A DNA stretch of 15,139 bases, from the NCBI RefSeq assembly GCF_030077865.1, contig NZ_JASDDP010000002.1. One strand, given 5' to 3'. Every line of letters starts with the position of its first letter. The first letter of the stretch is position 1. The position numbers and the translations under genes are program-made. A model generated the notes under the pieces. That model saw only the letters and a list, made by a program, of their open reading frames with translations. It did not search any database and was not told the DNA's origin. Below, in pieces: positions 1 to 12,011 of the stretch. The stretch comes from Mycoplasma_H phocimorsus (GTDB lineage Bacteria; Bacillota_I; Bacilli_A; Mycoplasmatales; Metamycoplasmataceae).

Positions 1-31
1 AGTTTAATATATTAAATTTAGACATACTTAA

Positions 32-37
32 ATTATA
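32..37 (-). promoter_or_regulatory. Promoter-like extended -10 site pointing out of the left edge
   Basis: On the minus strand the sequence reads TGCTATAAT, a perfect -10 hexamer preceded by the TGn extension. No convincing -35 hexamer is seen; the region about 17 bases upstream is a T-rich run. The site lies just downstream of the minus-strand terminator at 53-88, so it would start a new transcript running leftwards out of the window. This is a sequence match only. In a genome this AT-rich, isolated TATAAT matches are common, but the TG extension makes it better than average. Confidence 0.4.
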
Positions 38-52
38 GCATACAATGTATAT

Positions 53-88
53 TTAAAAAATAAAAAAAGGATATATTTATATATCCTT
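53..88 (-). terminator. Rho-independent terminator (minus strand)
   Basis: On the minus strand an 8-bp stem (AAGGATAT paired with ATATCCTT, positions 81-88 with 67-74) closes a 6-base loop and is followed directly by a run of seven T and further T-rich sequence. This is the classic intrinsic terminator layout. It lies about 120 bp beyond the stop codon of the aminopeptidase gene, and is also the natural 3' end of the structured RNA candidate just upstream. Confidence 0.8.
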
Positions 89-200
89 ACTAAAAATATA
101 TGGCTTTAACTTGGAAACTCAGGAAAAATATCAAACGCATGTGTGTTGCACTTGATATTTCTCTTTAGGATGATGCTTGAAATAAGAGTTATTTTTGTTT
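60..200 (-). ncRNA. Unidentified structured RNA or structured 3' UTR
   Basis: Between the aminopeptidase stop codon and the terminator, minus-strand positions 163-148 pair with 138-123 in an unbroken 16-bp stem with a 9-base loop (AACACACAT). Three of the pairs are G-U on the minus strand (150/136, 151/135 and 161/125). The plus strand would have A-C mismatches at the same places, so the minus strand is the favoured RNA strand. A short single-stranded stretch and the terminator hairpin follow. I recognise no SRP RNA, RNase P RNA, tmRNA or known riboswitch consensus. It could be an independent small RNA, a fragment cut from the pepN mRNA 3' end, or simply a double terminator, since U-rich sequence also follows the long stem. 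The 5' end is not determined. Confidence 0.4.
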
Positions 201-208
201 GTTATTTA

Positions 209-2755
209 TTAGATTTCTAATTTTAATAGGCTATGAGTAACAGATTCTTTTTCTTTATTAATTAAAGCAACTCTGGCTTCAATTTGATTAATACTCATTT
301 TAATTGATCTACTAATTGCTAGATTGTTTAATTTAGGAGTAAAGAATTCTTTGAATTGATCTAATTTTTCTTGTGTTTTTAAAATAGCTCCTGGTTGAAC
401 TACGAATGAATCAAAACTCATATCTCCACCAAGTTTTTCTTGAATTCAGTTTCAATTTTCAACTAATCAATTTCAAGCAATATCTTGTGAAATTGGTTTA
501 GCTAAAAGTGAAATGAATCACGAAAGAAGATCTTGAGGTTTGATAATATCTTTTTCTTTAAATAAACTGATAATGTATTTACAAATTTCAAGATCTTGTA
601 TAGAAGTAATTGCTGCTCTAAGTTCTTGTTTAAATGAAGGTGAAACTGCATTTTTGTAAAGATTTACTAATTCTTCAATTAATTGTTGATTTGCAAAGTG
701 TTCAACTTCGTTAGCTATAGCAATATATCTTGCTGAAACTGGAATAGCTTCAAGATTGTTTTTATATTGTTCAAAAAGTTCATGTGCTTGAGCAATTAAG
801 TTTTCATCTTTAGCAAAAAGCATTTTGCTTAAAGTAATTGAACGAACAAATTCATCATCAACAGCTTCATTTTCTTTTTTAAATAATGTTAATCTTTCAA
901 AGTTTTTAACAAATAATTTGTATGTTAATTGTCTTAATTTGTTTTCTTCTTTTGATTTGTGATCAACAAATAGTATTAATGAATTTAAAAGATTATTCAT
1001 CATGCTAATTACTAAACTTGAATTTTCATTACTTAGGTAAGGCAATAGTTTTAATATTTGTACATATTCAACCATTTGTGCTTGAGCTAAAAAGCTGATG
1101 TTTTGTAATAATTGGAATTTAGCAGTTTTATCAAGTTTGCTAAATTCAGCTAAAATTTCGTCTAATAAATCGCCTTTATAATCACAAATATAATGAGCAG
1201 TATTACCAATGTTTAATCTTAAGGCACCTTTGTTATTTGCTTTAAGATTTGAATAGTTTTTAATTCTAATTTCTTTAGTTGTTAAAATTTCAGGAAGTCC
1301 TTCTCAGTTAGAGTTTAACGGAACAAATCATAAACGATCTTTAGGTTCATTAGTACCAATGAAAAATTGTTGTTGGGAAATAATTAAAGTATCATCTTCA
1401 ACCTTTAATTCAACAACAGGGTAACCAGGTTGTTCTAATCAACTGTTAATAAACTCTTCAACATCTTTATTTGAAACAGCCGATAGTTCATTTCAAAGAT
1501 CAATTCCAACTGTGTTTGAATAACTGTGCTTTAAAAAGTAATTGTGTAATCCTTTAGCAAAATTTTCTTTACCTAATCATCTCATTAACATATGCATTAA
1601 ACGACTACCTTTAGCATAAACAATAGCTGAATCAAATAATGTATTAATTTCATCAGGATGATTAACTTCAACATGAACTGATTGAACACCATCAGTAGCA
1701 TCGCGTTTTAATGCTGGTAAAACTCCTGAAGATTGAAAATCTTCAATAATGTTTCATTTTGGTTCTATATGATCAACACATACATATTCCATCATATTTG
1801 CAAAACTTTCATTTAATCAAAGATCATCTCATCATTTCATAGTTACTAAATTACCGAACCATTGGTGAGCAACTTCATGGGCTACTACAAGAGCAATACC
1901 TTGTTTGCTACTTACTGATGCGCTTTCATTTGCCAATAAATAAACTTCACGATAAGTAACTAAACCTCAATTTTCCATAGCTCCGGCCGAAAAGTCTGGT
2001 AACGCTACATGAAATGATTGTGGTAATGGGTATTTTATATTAAAAAATCTTTCATAAAATTCTATTGATTCTTTAGCATATTTTAATGCGATTTTTAGAT
2101 TATTGATATTATGTGCTTTAGTGCTATAAATTGCTACTTTAGTTCCATTATTAGTTAATGTTTCAATTGATTGTAATTCACCAATTACAAATGCTAGTAA
2201 ATATGATGACATTTTAGGTGTTTTAGCAAATTTATAAATACCAGTTTTTTGACGCTGTTCAATTTCTATTTCAGGCATATTAGAAAGTGCAATATCTTCA
2301 GAAGTTTGATTATCAAAAGTTAATGATAAATCAAATGTTGCTTTTGCGGCTGGTTCATCAATACATGGAAATGCTTCTCTTGCAAAATGCGATTGAAATT
2401 GAGTTGAAATTATTTCTTTTTTATTTCCTTTTATTTGATAATATGAAGGATATATACCAACCATATTATCAGTGATTTTCCCACAAAATTCAATATAAAT
2501 TGAAGTTTTACCAATAAAATTTAACTCAATTTCTATTTCATGTTCATCGTTATTTACTTTAAAATTAAGTTCTTTTCCTTGGTGTTTAACACTTTTAATT
2601 TCTAAGCTTTTTTGATGAATAAAAATATTATTGTTAATAGCTTCACCAAATATCTCAACGCTTCCACAAAATTGTTTTTTAATACGTTTTATATCAAAAA
2701 ATAATTTATAGTTTTCAGGAATAAAATACTCAATAAAATGTTTTACTTTATTCAT
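209..2755 (-). CDS. pepN: M1-family zinc aminopeptidase (aminopeptidase N type)
   Basis: A zinc metallopeptidase that removes N-terminal residues from peptides, most likely in the cytoplasm, since no signal peptide or membrane segment is seen. The 848-residue product needs UGA read as Trp throughout. N-terminal domain: QFQSHFAREAFPCIDEPAAK at about 119-138, close to Lactobacillus-type PepN. Catalytic domain: GAMEN exopeptidase motif at 258-262; zinc site HEVAH at 293-297 with the third ligand E316 in WLNESFA, giving HEXXH-X18-E; and Tyr380 at the position of the transition-state tyrosine. From about residue 560 on there is an all-helical ERAP1-C-like domain, including a Trp/Asn-rich WNWLVENWNW stretch near 760. 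The length matches lactobacillal PepN (about 845). The start ATG at 2755 has AAAGGAG four bases upstream. It is separated from the ABC operon by a terminator and has its own TATAAT, so it is probably transcribed alone, supplying amino acids from imported peptides. Confidence 0.95.
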
Positions 2756-2759
2756 AAAT

Positions 2760-2786
2760 CTCCTTTAATTTAATTATGTAATTATA
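2760..2786 (-). promoter_or_regulatory. pepN promoter -10 and ribosome binding site
   Basis: On the minus strand a perfect TATAAT (2786-2781) lies 25 bases upstream of the pepN start codon, followed by a strong Shine-Dalgarno AAAGGAG (2766-2760) four bases before ATG. No clear -35 box is visible, as is often the case in mycoplasmas. With the terminator at 2809-2840 just upstream, this supports independent transcription of pepN. Confidence 0.55.
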
Positions 2787-2808
2787 CAATGAATAAAAAA
2801 CTGAATAA

Positions 2809-2840
2809 AAGAAAATCGGGAATATTATCCCAATTTTCTT
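2809..2840 (-). terminator. Terminator after the ABC transporter operon
   Basis: On the minus strand 2840-2833 (AAGAAAAT) pairs with 2816-2809 (ATTTTCTT). After one mismatch the stem continues with three G-C pairs (2831-2829 with 2820-2818) around an 8-base loop. T-rich sequence follows. The upstream arm overlaps the last two bases of the ATPase stop codon (2841-2839). The stem carries one internal mismatch and the T-tract is interrupted by C and A, so termination may be partial. Confidence 0.6.
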
Positions 2841-4011
2841 ACTTAGAATATCCTAATTGTTCAATTGTGGCCGGATTATTATTAATCTTAATTTCAGCAA
2901 TTTTTCCTTCTTCAATATAGATAATTTTATTAGCTAGACGAGAAATAGGTTCATCATGTGTAACCATAATAATAGTTGTATTATATTCTTTATTCATTTT
3001 ATCTAAAGAAGTAAGAACAATTTTTGTAGTTTCAGGATCAAGGGCACCGGTTGGTTCATCAGCAATTATAACTGGTGAATTTTTAATTAAAGCACGCAAT
3101 ATTGAAACTCGTTGTTGTTGTCCTCCTGACATTGTTGCTGGAAATTTATATTTAATATTATCAATATCATATTCACTAAATAATTTATCAATATCTAATA
3201 CTTTTTCTTTGTCTTTTTGTAAATAACTGCCTGATAAAACATTATCATAAGCACTTAAATTTTCAAGAAGATAGTATGACTGAAATATAAATGAAATATT
3301 ATTTCTTCTAAATCATGTTAGTTTTGAATCAGAAAGCGTTTCAATGTTGACTCCATTATTAATAATGCTTCCAGCAGTAGGACGATCTAACCCAGAAATT
3401 AAATTTAATAATGTAGACTTACCTGAACCTGATTTACCATAAATGGCTACATATTCTCCTTTTTTAATTTCAAAGGAAATATTATCAAGCACCTTAGTAA
3501 TTTCAGAATCATTTACATAAAATTTTGAAACATTATTACCTTTAATAATTATTTCATCATTGATTTTTTCAATATATGGATTTTTCTTTTCTTCTACATC
3601 AATAAAGATTTTAATATTTAAAATAATAAAATCTTTATCTTTAGTAATAGTGACTATTTCAAATGATTTGTTTAATGAAAGTGGATAGCTTAAATTACAT
3701 TTAATGCCTTTATTCATCATATTAATATTTTTATTAAAGATTTTAGTAATTATTTCATCGAAAATAACATTAATTTCTTCAGAATAAATATTACGATTAA
3801 ATGTTAAATCTTTACGATTGATAAATAATTTAAATTGATTAATACTTGAAAAAGGTTTTTTTGTTTTATTAACTAAATTTAAATATTTAGCAATAGGTTT
3901 ATTTATAATGATTTTATCTTTTGATAAAATCAACTTGTCAATAGTTCCTTCATCAAAATTATTTTTATTAAATAATTTTAAAGAAATTTTTTTAATTAAC
4001 TTTTTTACCAT
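2839..4011 (-). CDS. ABC transporter ATP-binding protein, LolD/MacB family, with N-terminal extension
   Basis: The ATPase subunit that drives the giant permease encoded just upstream; 390 residues with UGA as Trp. The nucleotide-binding domain begins near residue 153 and is complete: Walker A GKSGSGKST at 192-200, Q-loop glutamine at 244, signature MSGGQ at 294-298 (Met in place of the usual Leu), Walker B VIIADE at 314-319 with Asp318 and Glu319, and the H-loop His352 in MVTHD. DEPTGALDPE after Walker B is typical of the LolD/MacB/FtsE group. The first 150 or so residues are a Lys/Asn/Ile-rich extension that I cannot assign; stand-alone LolD proteins have about 230 residues. The start ATG shares one base with the permease stop (TAATG) and has AAAGG six bases upstream inside the permease gene, so translation is likely coupled. 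The transported substrate is unknown. Confidence 0.93.
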
Positions 4012-7000
4012 TATTTACCTTTCATAATATCAAGTGCTTTAGCTTTATTAATTGTAATTCAAGAAGTATATAGCGTAATACCAATAGCCAAAATAATAAA
4101 AATTGAAACTATTAAGACTGATGAAAATGTTAAAAGTAACGGAATATAGATATTACCTAAATTTAGCATTAGGTTTACAAAAGCATTGGCTAAAATTACT
4201 GTAATCGGAACACTTATTAAAATAGCAATTACAATAAATGGTACAAATGCTGAAAAAATCATTCTTATTCTTTCACGTTTATTGTAACCAAGAATTGAAA
4301 GAAGTGCAATATTTCTTTGATTTTCATTAATAATAATACTACTAATAATAACTAAAATAATAATTGAAAGTAATAATGAAATTAATAATGAAGAAATAAT
4401 TAATTTTTCTATTGTGCTTTGAATTGAAGTAATAAATCCTAATTCAATATTTTTGGCATCAATTGATGATGCTGACGGAAAATAAAGTTTTTCTTCAAAA
4501 ACTTTAGTAAATGCTTTAATGGCTACACCAGAATTTTTAAGTGCTTCATTTAAATCTTTATTCAAAAACTTTTCTACTTGAGCTAAGCTAAAACCATATT
4601 TTTTAAATACATTATTACCAACTCAATTACCTTTTTTATCTTTAATACCGAAAATATTCGCAAATATTTTTTCTGGATTATCTTTAATAGTAAATGAATC
4701 AAGAGCTGGTCAGTAACCTGAATTTGAATATAATGAACTGGTGCCAATTAATTGTTCTGGAATCTTATTAGCAGATATAACACCATTAAAACGTTGTTCT
4801 GGTTTAAATTGATCAAAGCCAATAATTTTATCAGCGTCTTTTTTAAGAATAATTAATTCATCTTTAATATATGTATTATTAATTCCAACAATTTCAAGCG
4901 TTATTTTTTGCTCAGTATTTTCTTGTGAATTTAATAACTTTGTAAAACGATTAATATTATTATTTACAACAACTTGAATAGTATCTCCAATTTGAAAGTT
5001 AAATTTTCTTTGTGTGACAGTATTAACTAAAATAGGATAATTATTTCCTTGATATTGATTTAATTCTGCTTTAAGAGTTTCATCTAATTCAAATAATTTT
5101 GAATCATTTTTATAACCGTATAATCTTAATTTATTTATTGAATTATCTACCGAGTAAGTTGTATCTACATATGTATATTTTTCATCATAGTTTTTATCAA
5201 AGTAAATACCACCAAATGAAATATAGTAGTCTTTTATTTTTTCTTGGATTTTAAATATATTATTAATTGAATATTTATTTTCAGAATAATTAGCATTAGC
5301 AATATTTCTATAAGCTTTTACAAGAAAGTTACGATATTTATTTCTAATTATTGTCGTTGAAGATGTTGATTCAATATTCATATATTCATAATCATCACGT
5401 TCTGGTGAATATTTAGCAAATTTAAAAGCTTTTTCATTTTCATTGTTAATGTAGATAAAAAAATCTGTTTTTTTATTATTTTTGTCTACTGCATAAACAC
5501 CAAATTTTGAAATTTGTCAAAATGTCATTACATCTTTAAAAAGATTGTTAACAATTCTGTTAATTTCTCTAGTTTCAAGTAAGTTTTCGACTGTTAAACG
5601 ATGCTTAACAATTGTTTTAGTTTTTTCAATAAAGTTTATTCTGTTTTCTTCAATTTGTAAATCTTTTTCTTTTAAATTTAATTCCTTAAGAACTTTATCA
5701 AAAAGTAGATATTGAAGTTTAATTCCTTCTTGAGCATTTTGAAGTGCATAACCAACTTTATCTCTAATACTATCTACTTTAAATTTCTGAGTATCAGGCA
5801 TTGCATTATATGCAAATTGTCAATGCGTAATATTTAAACCAGCTACCTTAATATCTGCACTAAATTGTGTAATTATATGTGGTGAAGTGCGATCATTTTT
5901 ACTAATAGCACCATTTATGTTTTCAGCAGCATTAATTACACTAGAATAACCAGGACTAAAGTAATCAAATGTTTCGAGTTTTGTTTCTCCACCACCACCA
6001 TAAGGTACATACAATTGATTTTCGAGCGCCGTACCATCATAATCTGTATAACTTCCGCCTTGATGTGTAGGAGTTTCTAAGTCAAGTTTAAAATTAAACT
6101 TTCTTCCTTCATAAGTTTTATTTGTAATATTATCAAATTCACCATAAGAAATAAATCCAAATACAGCTACTATTGATGTTATTATAATTGAAGAAGAGAA
6201 AGCAGCCATCTTAGGTAATGAATTAAGCGTTAAACTTGAAATAAATTTAGATTTAACACTTAGTTTTTTTGCTTTTGCAATTTTTGTTTGAATTAATGTT
6301 CAAGAATTATTATTTTTACCAGTAATAAGTTCAAGAGGATTAGCTTTAAGAGTTAATGTAGTAATAAGAATAATTAGAAGCGAAACACCAATGAATGGTA
6401 CCAAAATAGCAAATATCATAGAAAAAATATTAAAGTTAATTGCTTGTTTGGGAAGTGTTCAATAATTATTAAATACCTCCATAGTGGCAATTTGTACTTG
6501 CTGCCCAATAATATAACCTAATAAACCACTACCAATTGTTGTTATTGCCGCAAAAATAATCATAGATTTAGCAATTTCTATTGGTGAGTAACCTTGAGCA
6601 ATTAAAATTCCTAATACTTTTTGTTTGTTGCCGATATATCTTCTAACAACAAAAGTAATAGCAACAGAAATCATTAAAATTATAAATGAAATAATAATAA
6701 CAATTGCTCAATTCATTGTTTCAAGAAATTTAATTGGTGTAGAAATTCTGATTACTCTTTCAGGATTAATTTGATCAATTTCATTATTTAAAAATACTCT
6801 ATTAATTGGTGATTTATAACCAATTATTTTTTCTAGTTCAGTTGTAATTTTTTCTTTGACAACTTCATTTTTAATGCCTGTTTCATTTTTGATTAATAAA
6901 TATTTTTTAATAACATTCCCTCTATAAGCATTAGTTATTCTGTCAAAGCCTTCACTATTTACATATACGATAGCTTGATTTGATGTGTTAACAGAAATAT

Positions 7001-10000
7001 TATTTTCATCAATAACTGGATATAAATAATCAATAGTGGTATCTTCGCCAACAATAATAAATTTAGTGCCATTAATATTAATTAAAAATTTAGAATTTAA
7101 ATTTTCAATTAAATAGTTCATATCAAGTTGATTAGAAGGAATTTTACCTGTGTAAATTGCCTTATTATTATTGATTAAGTAAGCGTAATTGACTTTAGCT
7201 AAATAACTTTTAATACCATTAAAAGAAATTAAAGTATTTTGTGCTTGTTCAAATGTTACAGAATCAATTGACTTATTAATTAATTCCTGAAAATCAATTC
7301 CAAAAATAGAATTTCCTTCAAAACTATTTTTTAAATAATTAAATAAACCATTATCTAATGAAAAGGGAACTTCTTCATCTTTAGATACTAACTGCGACTC
7401 ATATGTGGGAATCGCTTGTATTAAAACATCAAGTAAATAATTAAATTCAATTTTATTATTTACAATTTTATTTAAATTTGTTATTTTATTTTTAACAATA
7501 TATGCTAAATTGCCTTCTACATTGTTATTATTTGGGAAATAATTTGTATTAGAAATAAACCAAATAATTGTTCCAATACTTAATTTTCTTAAATATTTAT
7601 TGGTAATAATTGAAGGAATATTAAAAATATTTAAAAATGAATCAAAAGTTGAGTTTTTAATGAAAAATTTATTTAATAATTCAACAATTTCAAAACTACT
7701 ATTTTCTAATAAATTAATAGCATTTAATTGATTTTGTATATAAGTATTTTCACTTTTAGCTGTTAATTGTTTATCAACAACTAATATTGCTCAATAGTTC
7801 ACTAATGGTATTAATAATTGATCAAATAAATTATTATCAATAATGTTCTCTTTAAGTAATAAATTTTTTTCAAAATTTGCTTTTATAAAATTCCTAAAAG
7901 TAATAGCTATCTGCTGATAATTAACTAATCCGTTTCAAGTAGAAATTCCACCAAAAGTATTTTCGGGAAGATTGGGATTATTACCATCAATAACTTTTGA
8001 AGCTAATTTTTCCCTTAATTGTATAAATTCATTACTAAAAATAATATTAATTATTAGTCTAGCTATTTTATAGGCAACTGCTGGATTATTAATTTTTACA
8101 ATTAAGTTTGTAATAAATTTATAAACTGCTGCTTGAGATTTATATTCATCAATTTCATTTTTAAAATCTGGCGAAACATATTCAATAATTCTATTAATTA
8201 ATTTAGCTAGTGCTGGATAATCTTCTTTTTGTTGAATACGAAGCGAAAGATTTTTTAATGAATAATATGAATTTAATAATATTTTTAATGAATTAATATT
8301 ATTAATAAAATTATTTAATACACTTCTTTCAATTGAAGGAGTAATATTTGGATTGATATTTAAATAGTAATGAATTATTTTTTTCTCATCTTCTGAAAGT
8401 TTATTAGTATCAAATTTATCGCGAGTATAAAGTTCTAATTTATCACTAATTGATTTTTCAAAATCAAACAATGTAAATCCTGTTTCATTTGCTTTCCCTA
8501 ATAAAAGAGCTAAATCAGTAAGTGATAATTTATCAGCTTCTGATGAAGGCAAAAATAAACTATCAGTCAATCTTAATGTTTTATCTGAAAAGTTAAATAA
8601 TCTTACAATTAATTCTTTAAAATTTTTATCATCACTATTATTTTCAAATAGTGATTTGAAAATATCAGATAAAAATTCTCTTGTATTATAACTAGGAATA
8701 ATAACTTTATTGTGTTGAACTTTTGAGCCTGAAGCTATAAGCGAAATTAAATCTTTACGTTCAAGTTTTGAAAGATGTTTATTTAAAACCGCTTTAATAC
8801 TTGTTCAATTAAATAAATTAAATAATTCTTTAAAACCTAATTTAAAATTTTTTGCATTTCTAATTAATGATTTCATTAAAATTTCAATTAAATTATTATT
8901 AATACTACTATTAAATAATGTAAATTTTTGTCTTGCAATATAATCGAAATTAATGTAATCAATAAAATTTCCAATTGCAGAAATTAAACTTGTAATATTA
9001 ATTGAATTAATAAGCGGTTTTAATAAGTCGATTTGAGTGTATTCTCTAACAAATCCATTTTCATCTTTAAATTTATAGTGATTTTCATTAGTTGGATTTT
9101 CAGTAAAAAATTCTTTCATTTCTTTAAAATATGTTCTGAAATCAATAGAGTTCACTATATTTGAAAACTCTATTAAAAAACGATCAACATCTTTAATTGA
9201 AGAATATAGCACATTATAATTAATATTTACTAAAAATGTTTCACCAGTAAATGTTGAAATAAAATTTGCTAATTCTTGAGCCTCGCGATTAAAGTCATTA
9301 ACATTTTGAACATTTTTAGCTAATGCTGTAAAGGCATTAATAATAAAATTATTAAATATACCTGGATATTTTGAAGTTAACTGATAACCTAATTCAACTG
9401 CCATTGGTAAAAATTTTGATGGGTTAATACCAGCAGTAACAAAAACTTTAGCAAAATTGTGTTTATTAAATGCAACTCTTAATTCACTAAAAAATCTAGA
9501 TAAAAATTCTAATGTGACATAACCATTTTTTACAATATCCAGTTTTAAAATTGATTGTTCTAAATTATAAATTAAATTATTTGAAGTTCCTGAAGTATAA
9601 GCTTCATCAACAACTTCATTTAAAGGAACACGATAAATTAAAGGAAGAAAGTTGATATTTTTAAACTGTTCATCAGTTTTAAGTCATTTTTTATTATGAA
9701 TAATATTGACACTATTTATTGTAAACGAATCTAAATTAACAAAAAAGTAAAATAAATCAGATTCAGATAAACGATTTTTGAATAAATTTAGTCTTTCATC
9801 TTTAATAAAAGTTTCAGGCAGTTCGCTTCATGGCGAATTATTGTCTTTTTTATAAAGAATTACATACTTACTTTTATATTTTGTTATCCCTAAAATATTA
9901 GTTTCTTGAGTTTTATCATATTTATTTGATAAAGTACGTAAAACAATAATTTTTCTCAATTCATCATGAATATTATTTGTTAATTCATCTTTAATTTTTA

Positions 10001-12011
10001 CTTTTTTGTATTCTAAATCGGCATTGAAATATTTAGGATCTGAAAGAAAATTAGAGAAGATAAGTGGAACTAATTTAGCAGAAATAAAAGTTGGTAAGTA
10101 TTCGCTATCATTAATTGAATCAGAATCAACTTTTAAATGTCTAATTGAAGTTTGGTTTTTGGCTTCATTATAAAGTTTTCCAACATTAAGTTTAAAACCA
10201 TCAACTTTTTCATTTTCATCGCCTATATCAACAAAATGAAAAACATTTTTATTGTTATTTTCTTCATCAAATGAATCAATTGAAAGTGTTTTACGATATC
10301 CAATATTATCTAAACCTATTTTTTTACCTTCTATATCAAGATTAGTAATATGATTAATAATTTGCTTAATTTTATAATATTTAGCTCCTTCTGTAATATT
10401 ATTGATTGCTTTATTAAGAATTTGCGCATCACTAATTTTATTTAGAATTTGCTCGTTTGTCTTATTATTTTGTGATTTTTCGAAATTAATAACTTCTTGT
10501 CTAATTGATGTTTTTGAATCCTTTAAGTCTTTAATATTAGAAATTATTTCATTAAGTTCAGATTCTTGGACAGATAAATCAAATTTTAAAACATCAACAT
10601 TATTTCTAACCTTGTTTTGTAAAATAGAAATAATATCTTCTTCATTTAGAACATCTAAAGAATTTCATCTAATAATAAATTTTTCTTTAGTTCAATATAT
10701 TAATTTTTGAAGATCTTGATATGTTCCAAATTTCTTAGTTAGCTCTTCATTTCCACTGCGGAGCGATTCAATAAATTTGCAAAGTGAGCCTTCTCAATTT
10801 TCAGGATATTCATCAAATGTAATACGATAATTTCTTTGATAGAATTTATCAATTTCTAATTCATTAAAAATTAAATTATGGGGAATTATATAATTAGAAT
10901 TAGGTTGAAATAAACTATCTGTTTTTTCTTTAAAGTTTAAAGTAAAGATTTTCTTTACATCATCAAAATTTGAAGATGGAAATTCAGATACAATTTTATC
11001 TTTATAATTATTTTTAAATCAAGAAAATGAAATAACTTCATTATCGAGCTTAGAATTAAAATTTTTAATATTTTCTTTAGTAAAATTAGCAATTTTAAAA
11101 ATTGGATGATTAATAGAATTATCTAATTCATAATAATGCTTATAAGTATCAGATTTTTTAAGCCCAAACAATTTTGCTGATGTGTCTTCATCAATAATAA
11201 TTGCTTCACCATTATTAATTCAATTATTAGCAATATCTAAATAATTAAAAGAAATTTCTTTTGTTTTAATATTTAGATATGCATTTGAAATGTTATAAAA
11301 AAGAGCGCGATCATTTTCTCATTTAACATCAAAAAGCTCATTTACTTGAGCTTTATTGTATTTAAAGTTATTGGCTTCTTCTTCAACTAATTTAATATTT
11401 TGATCATAATTAATAGTTAAAATTTTTTCAACTTGTACAAACTTTCCATTAGCATTTTTTTGAAAAATTTTAAGTTTAGGTAAAGAATTGCGAGCTTTTA
11501 ATTTTTCAAAAAGTTCTTTGCTACTTACGCTAAAAATTCTTTTATCTAAATCAAAATTATAAATTTGATCCTTTTTTAAATTATTTGACAACTGAAATGA
11601 ATCATAAATTAATTTAAAATCATGTTTATCTATATATAAATTATCATAATTATTAATACCAAGCGAAGAAATTAAAATAAAATCAGATTTAGTTTTACTT
11701 AAATCTAAAATAATTTTTTTATTTGATAACTTTTGTTTGTTAATAAAAATATTGGGAATATCTTTTGTCTGATTATTAACAAAATATCCTCCGCTTTTAA
11801 TAGAATCTGTATTTTGAAGGTTTAAATCAAGCGTAATATCATGTAGTCTTGAAATATTTTTAATATCTTTTTCTTGAGAATTAAATGAACTTCTAAGATT
11901 AAAAAGTAATGTGAAAATAAAAGAAGTAAGGAATACTAAAATGGAAATTCCAATTGTTACAACCTTGTTTTTTGATAATGATTTAAATACTTCTTTAATA
12001 AGTCTTTTCAT
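4011..12011 (-). CDS. Giant FtsX/MacB-like ABC transporter permease (2,666 residues)
   Basis: Membrane subunit of a type VII ABC system, partner of the ATPase that follows it. I followed the frame across the stretches between the obvious open segments and met no TAA or TAG; the only interruptions are UGA, read as Trp. Predicted layout: membrane segment 1 at about 17-38; a huge, presumably extracellular region at about 39-1768; segments 2-4 at about 1769-1789, 1816-1836 and 1862-1884, ending in a LKANPLEL motif (1888-1895); segment 5 at about 1935-1957; a second external region of about 580 residues; and segments 6-8 at about 2537-2561, 2585-2612 and 2623-2647, ending in KAKALDIMKGK. This is two copies of the MacB plan (one segment, external domain, three segments). 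A Lys/Glu/Asn-rich stretch near 455-535 may be coiled coil. AGGAG lies four bases before the ATG. It resembles the very large mycoplasma permeases of the MG468 type; the substrate is unknown (lipid, lipoprotein or peptide export, or envelope mechanotransmission, are all possible). Confidence 0.9.

Noticed and set aside
2287..2475. Plus-strand open frame of 62 codons
   Set aside because: It lies wholly inside pepN on the opposite strand, has a Leu/Gln-rich composition expected from reverse-reading AT-rich code, and has no ribosome binding site or motif.
10402..10710. Plus-strand open frame of 102 codons with hydrophobic stretches
   Set aside because: It is antisense to a continuous part of the giant permease frame, which I read codon by codon without a stop. 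The hydrophobicity comes from reverse-reading Glu/Lys/Asn/Ile codons.
4011..12011. Series of separate small genes or a decayed pseudogene with many stops
   Set aside because: Every interruption that I checked is TGA in the same frame; no TAA or TAG occurs. With UGA as Trp it is one intact gene.
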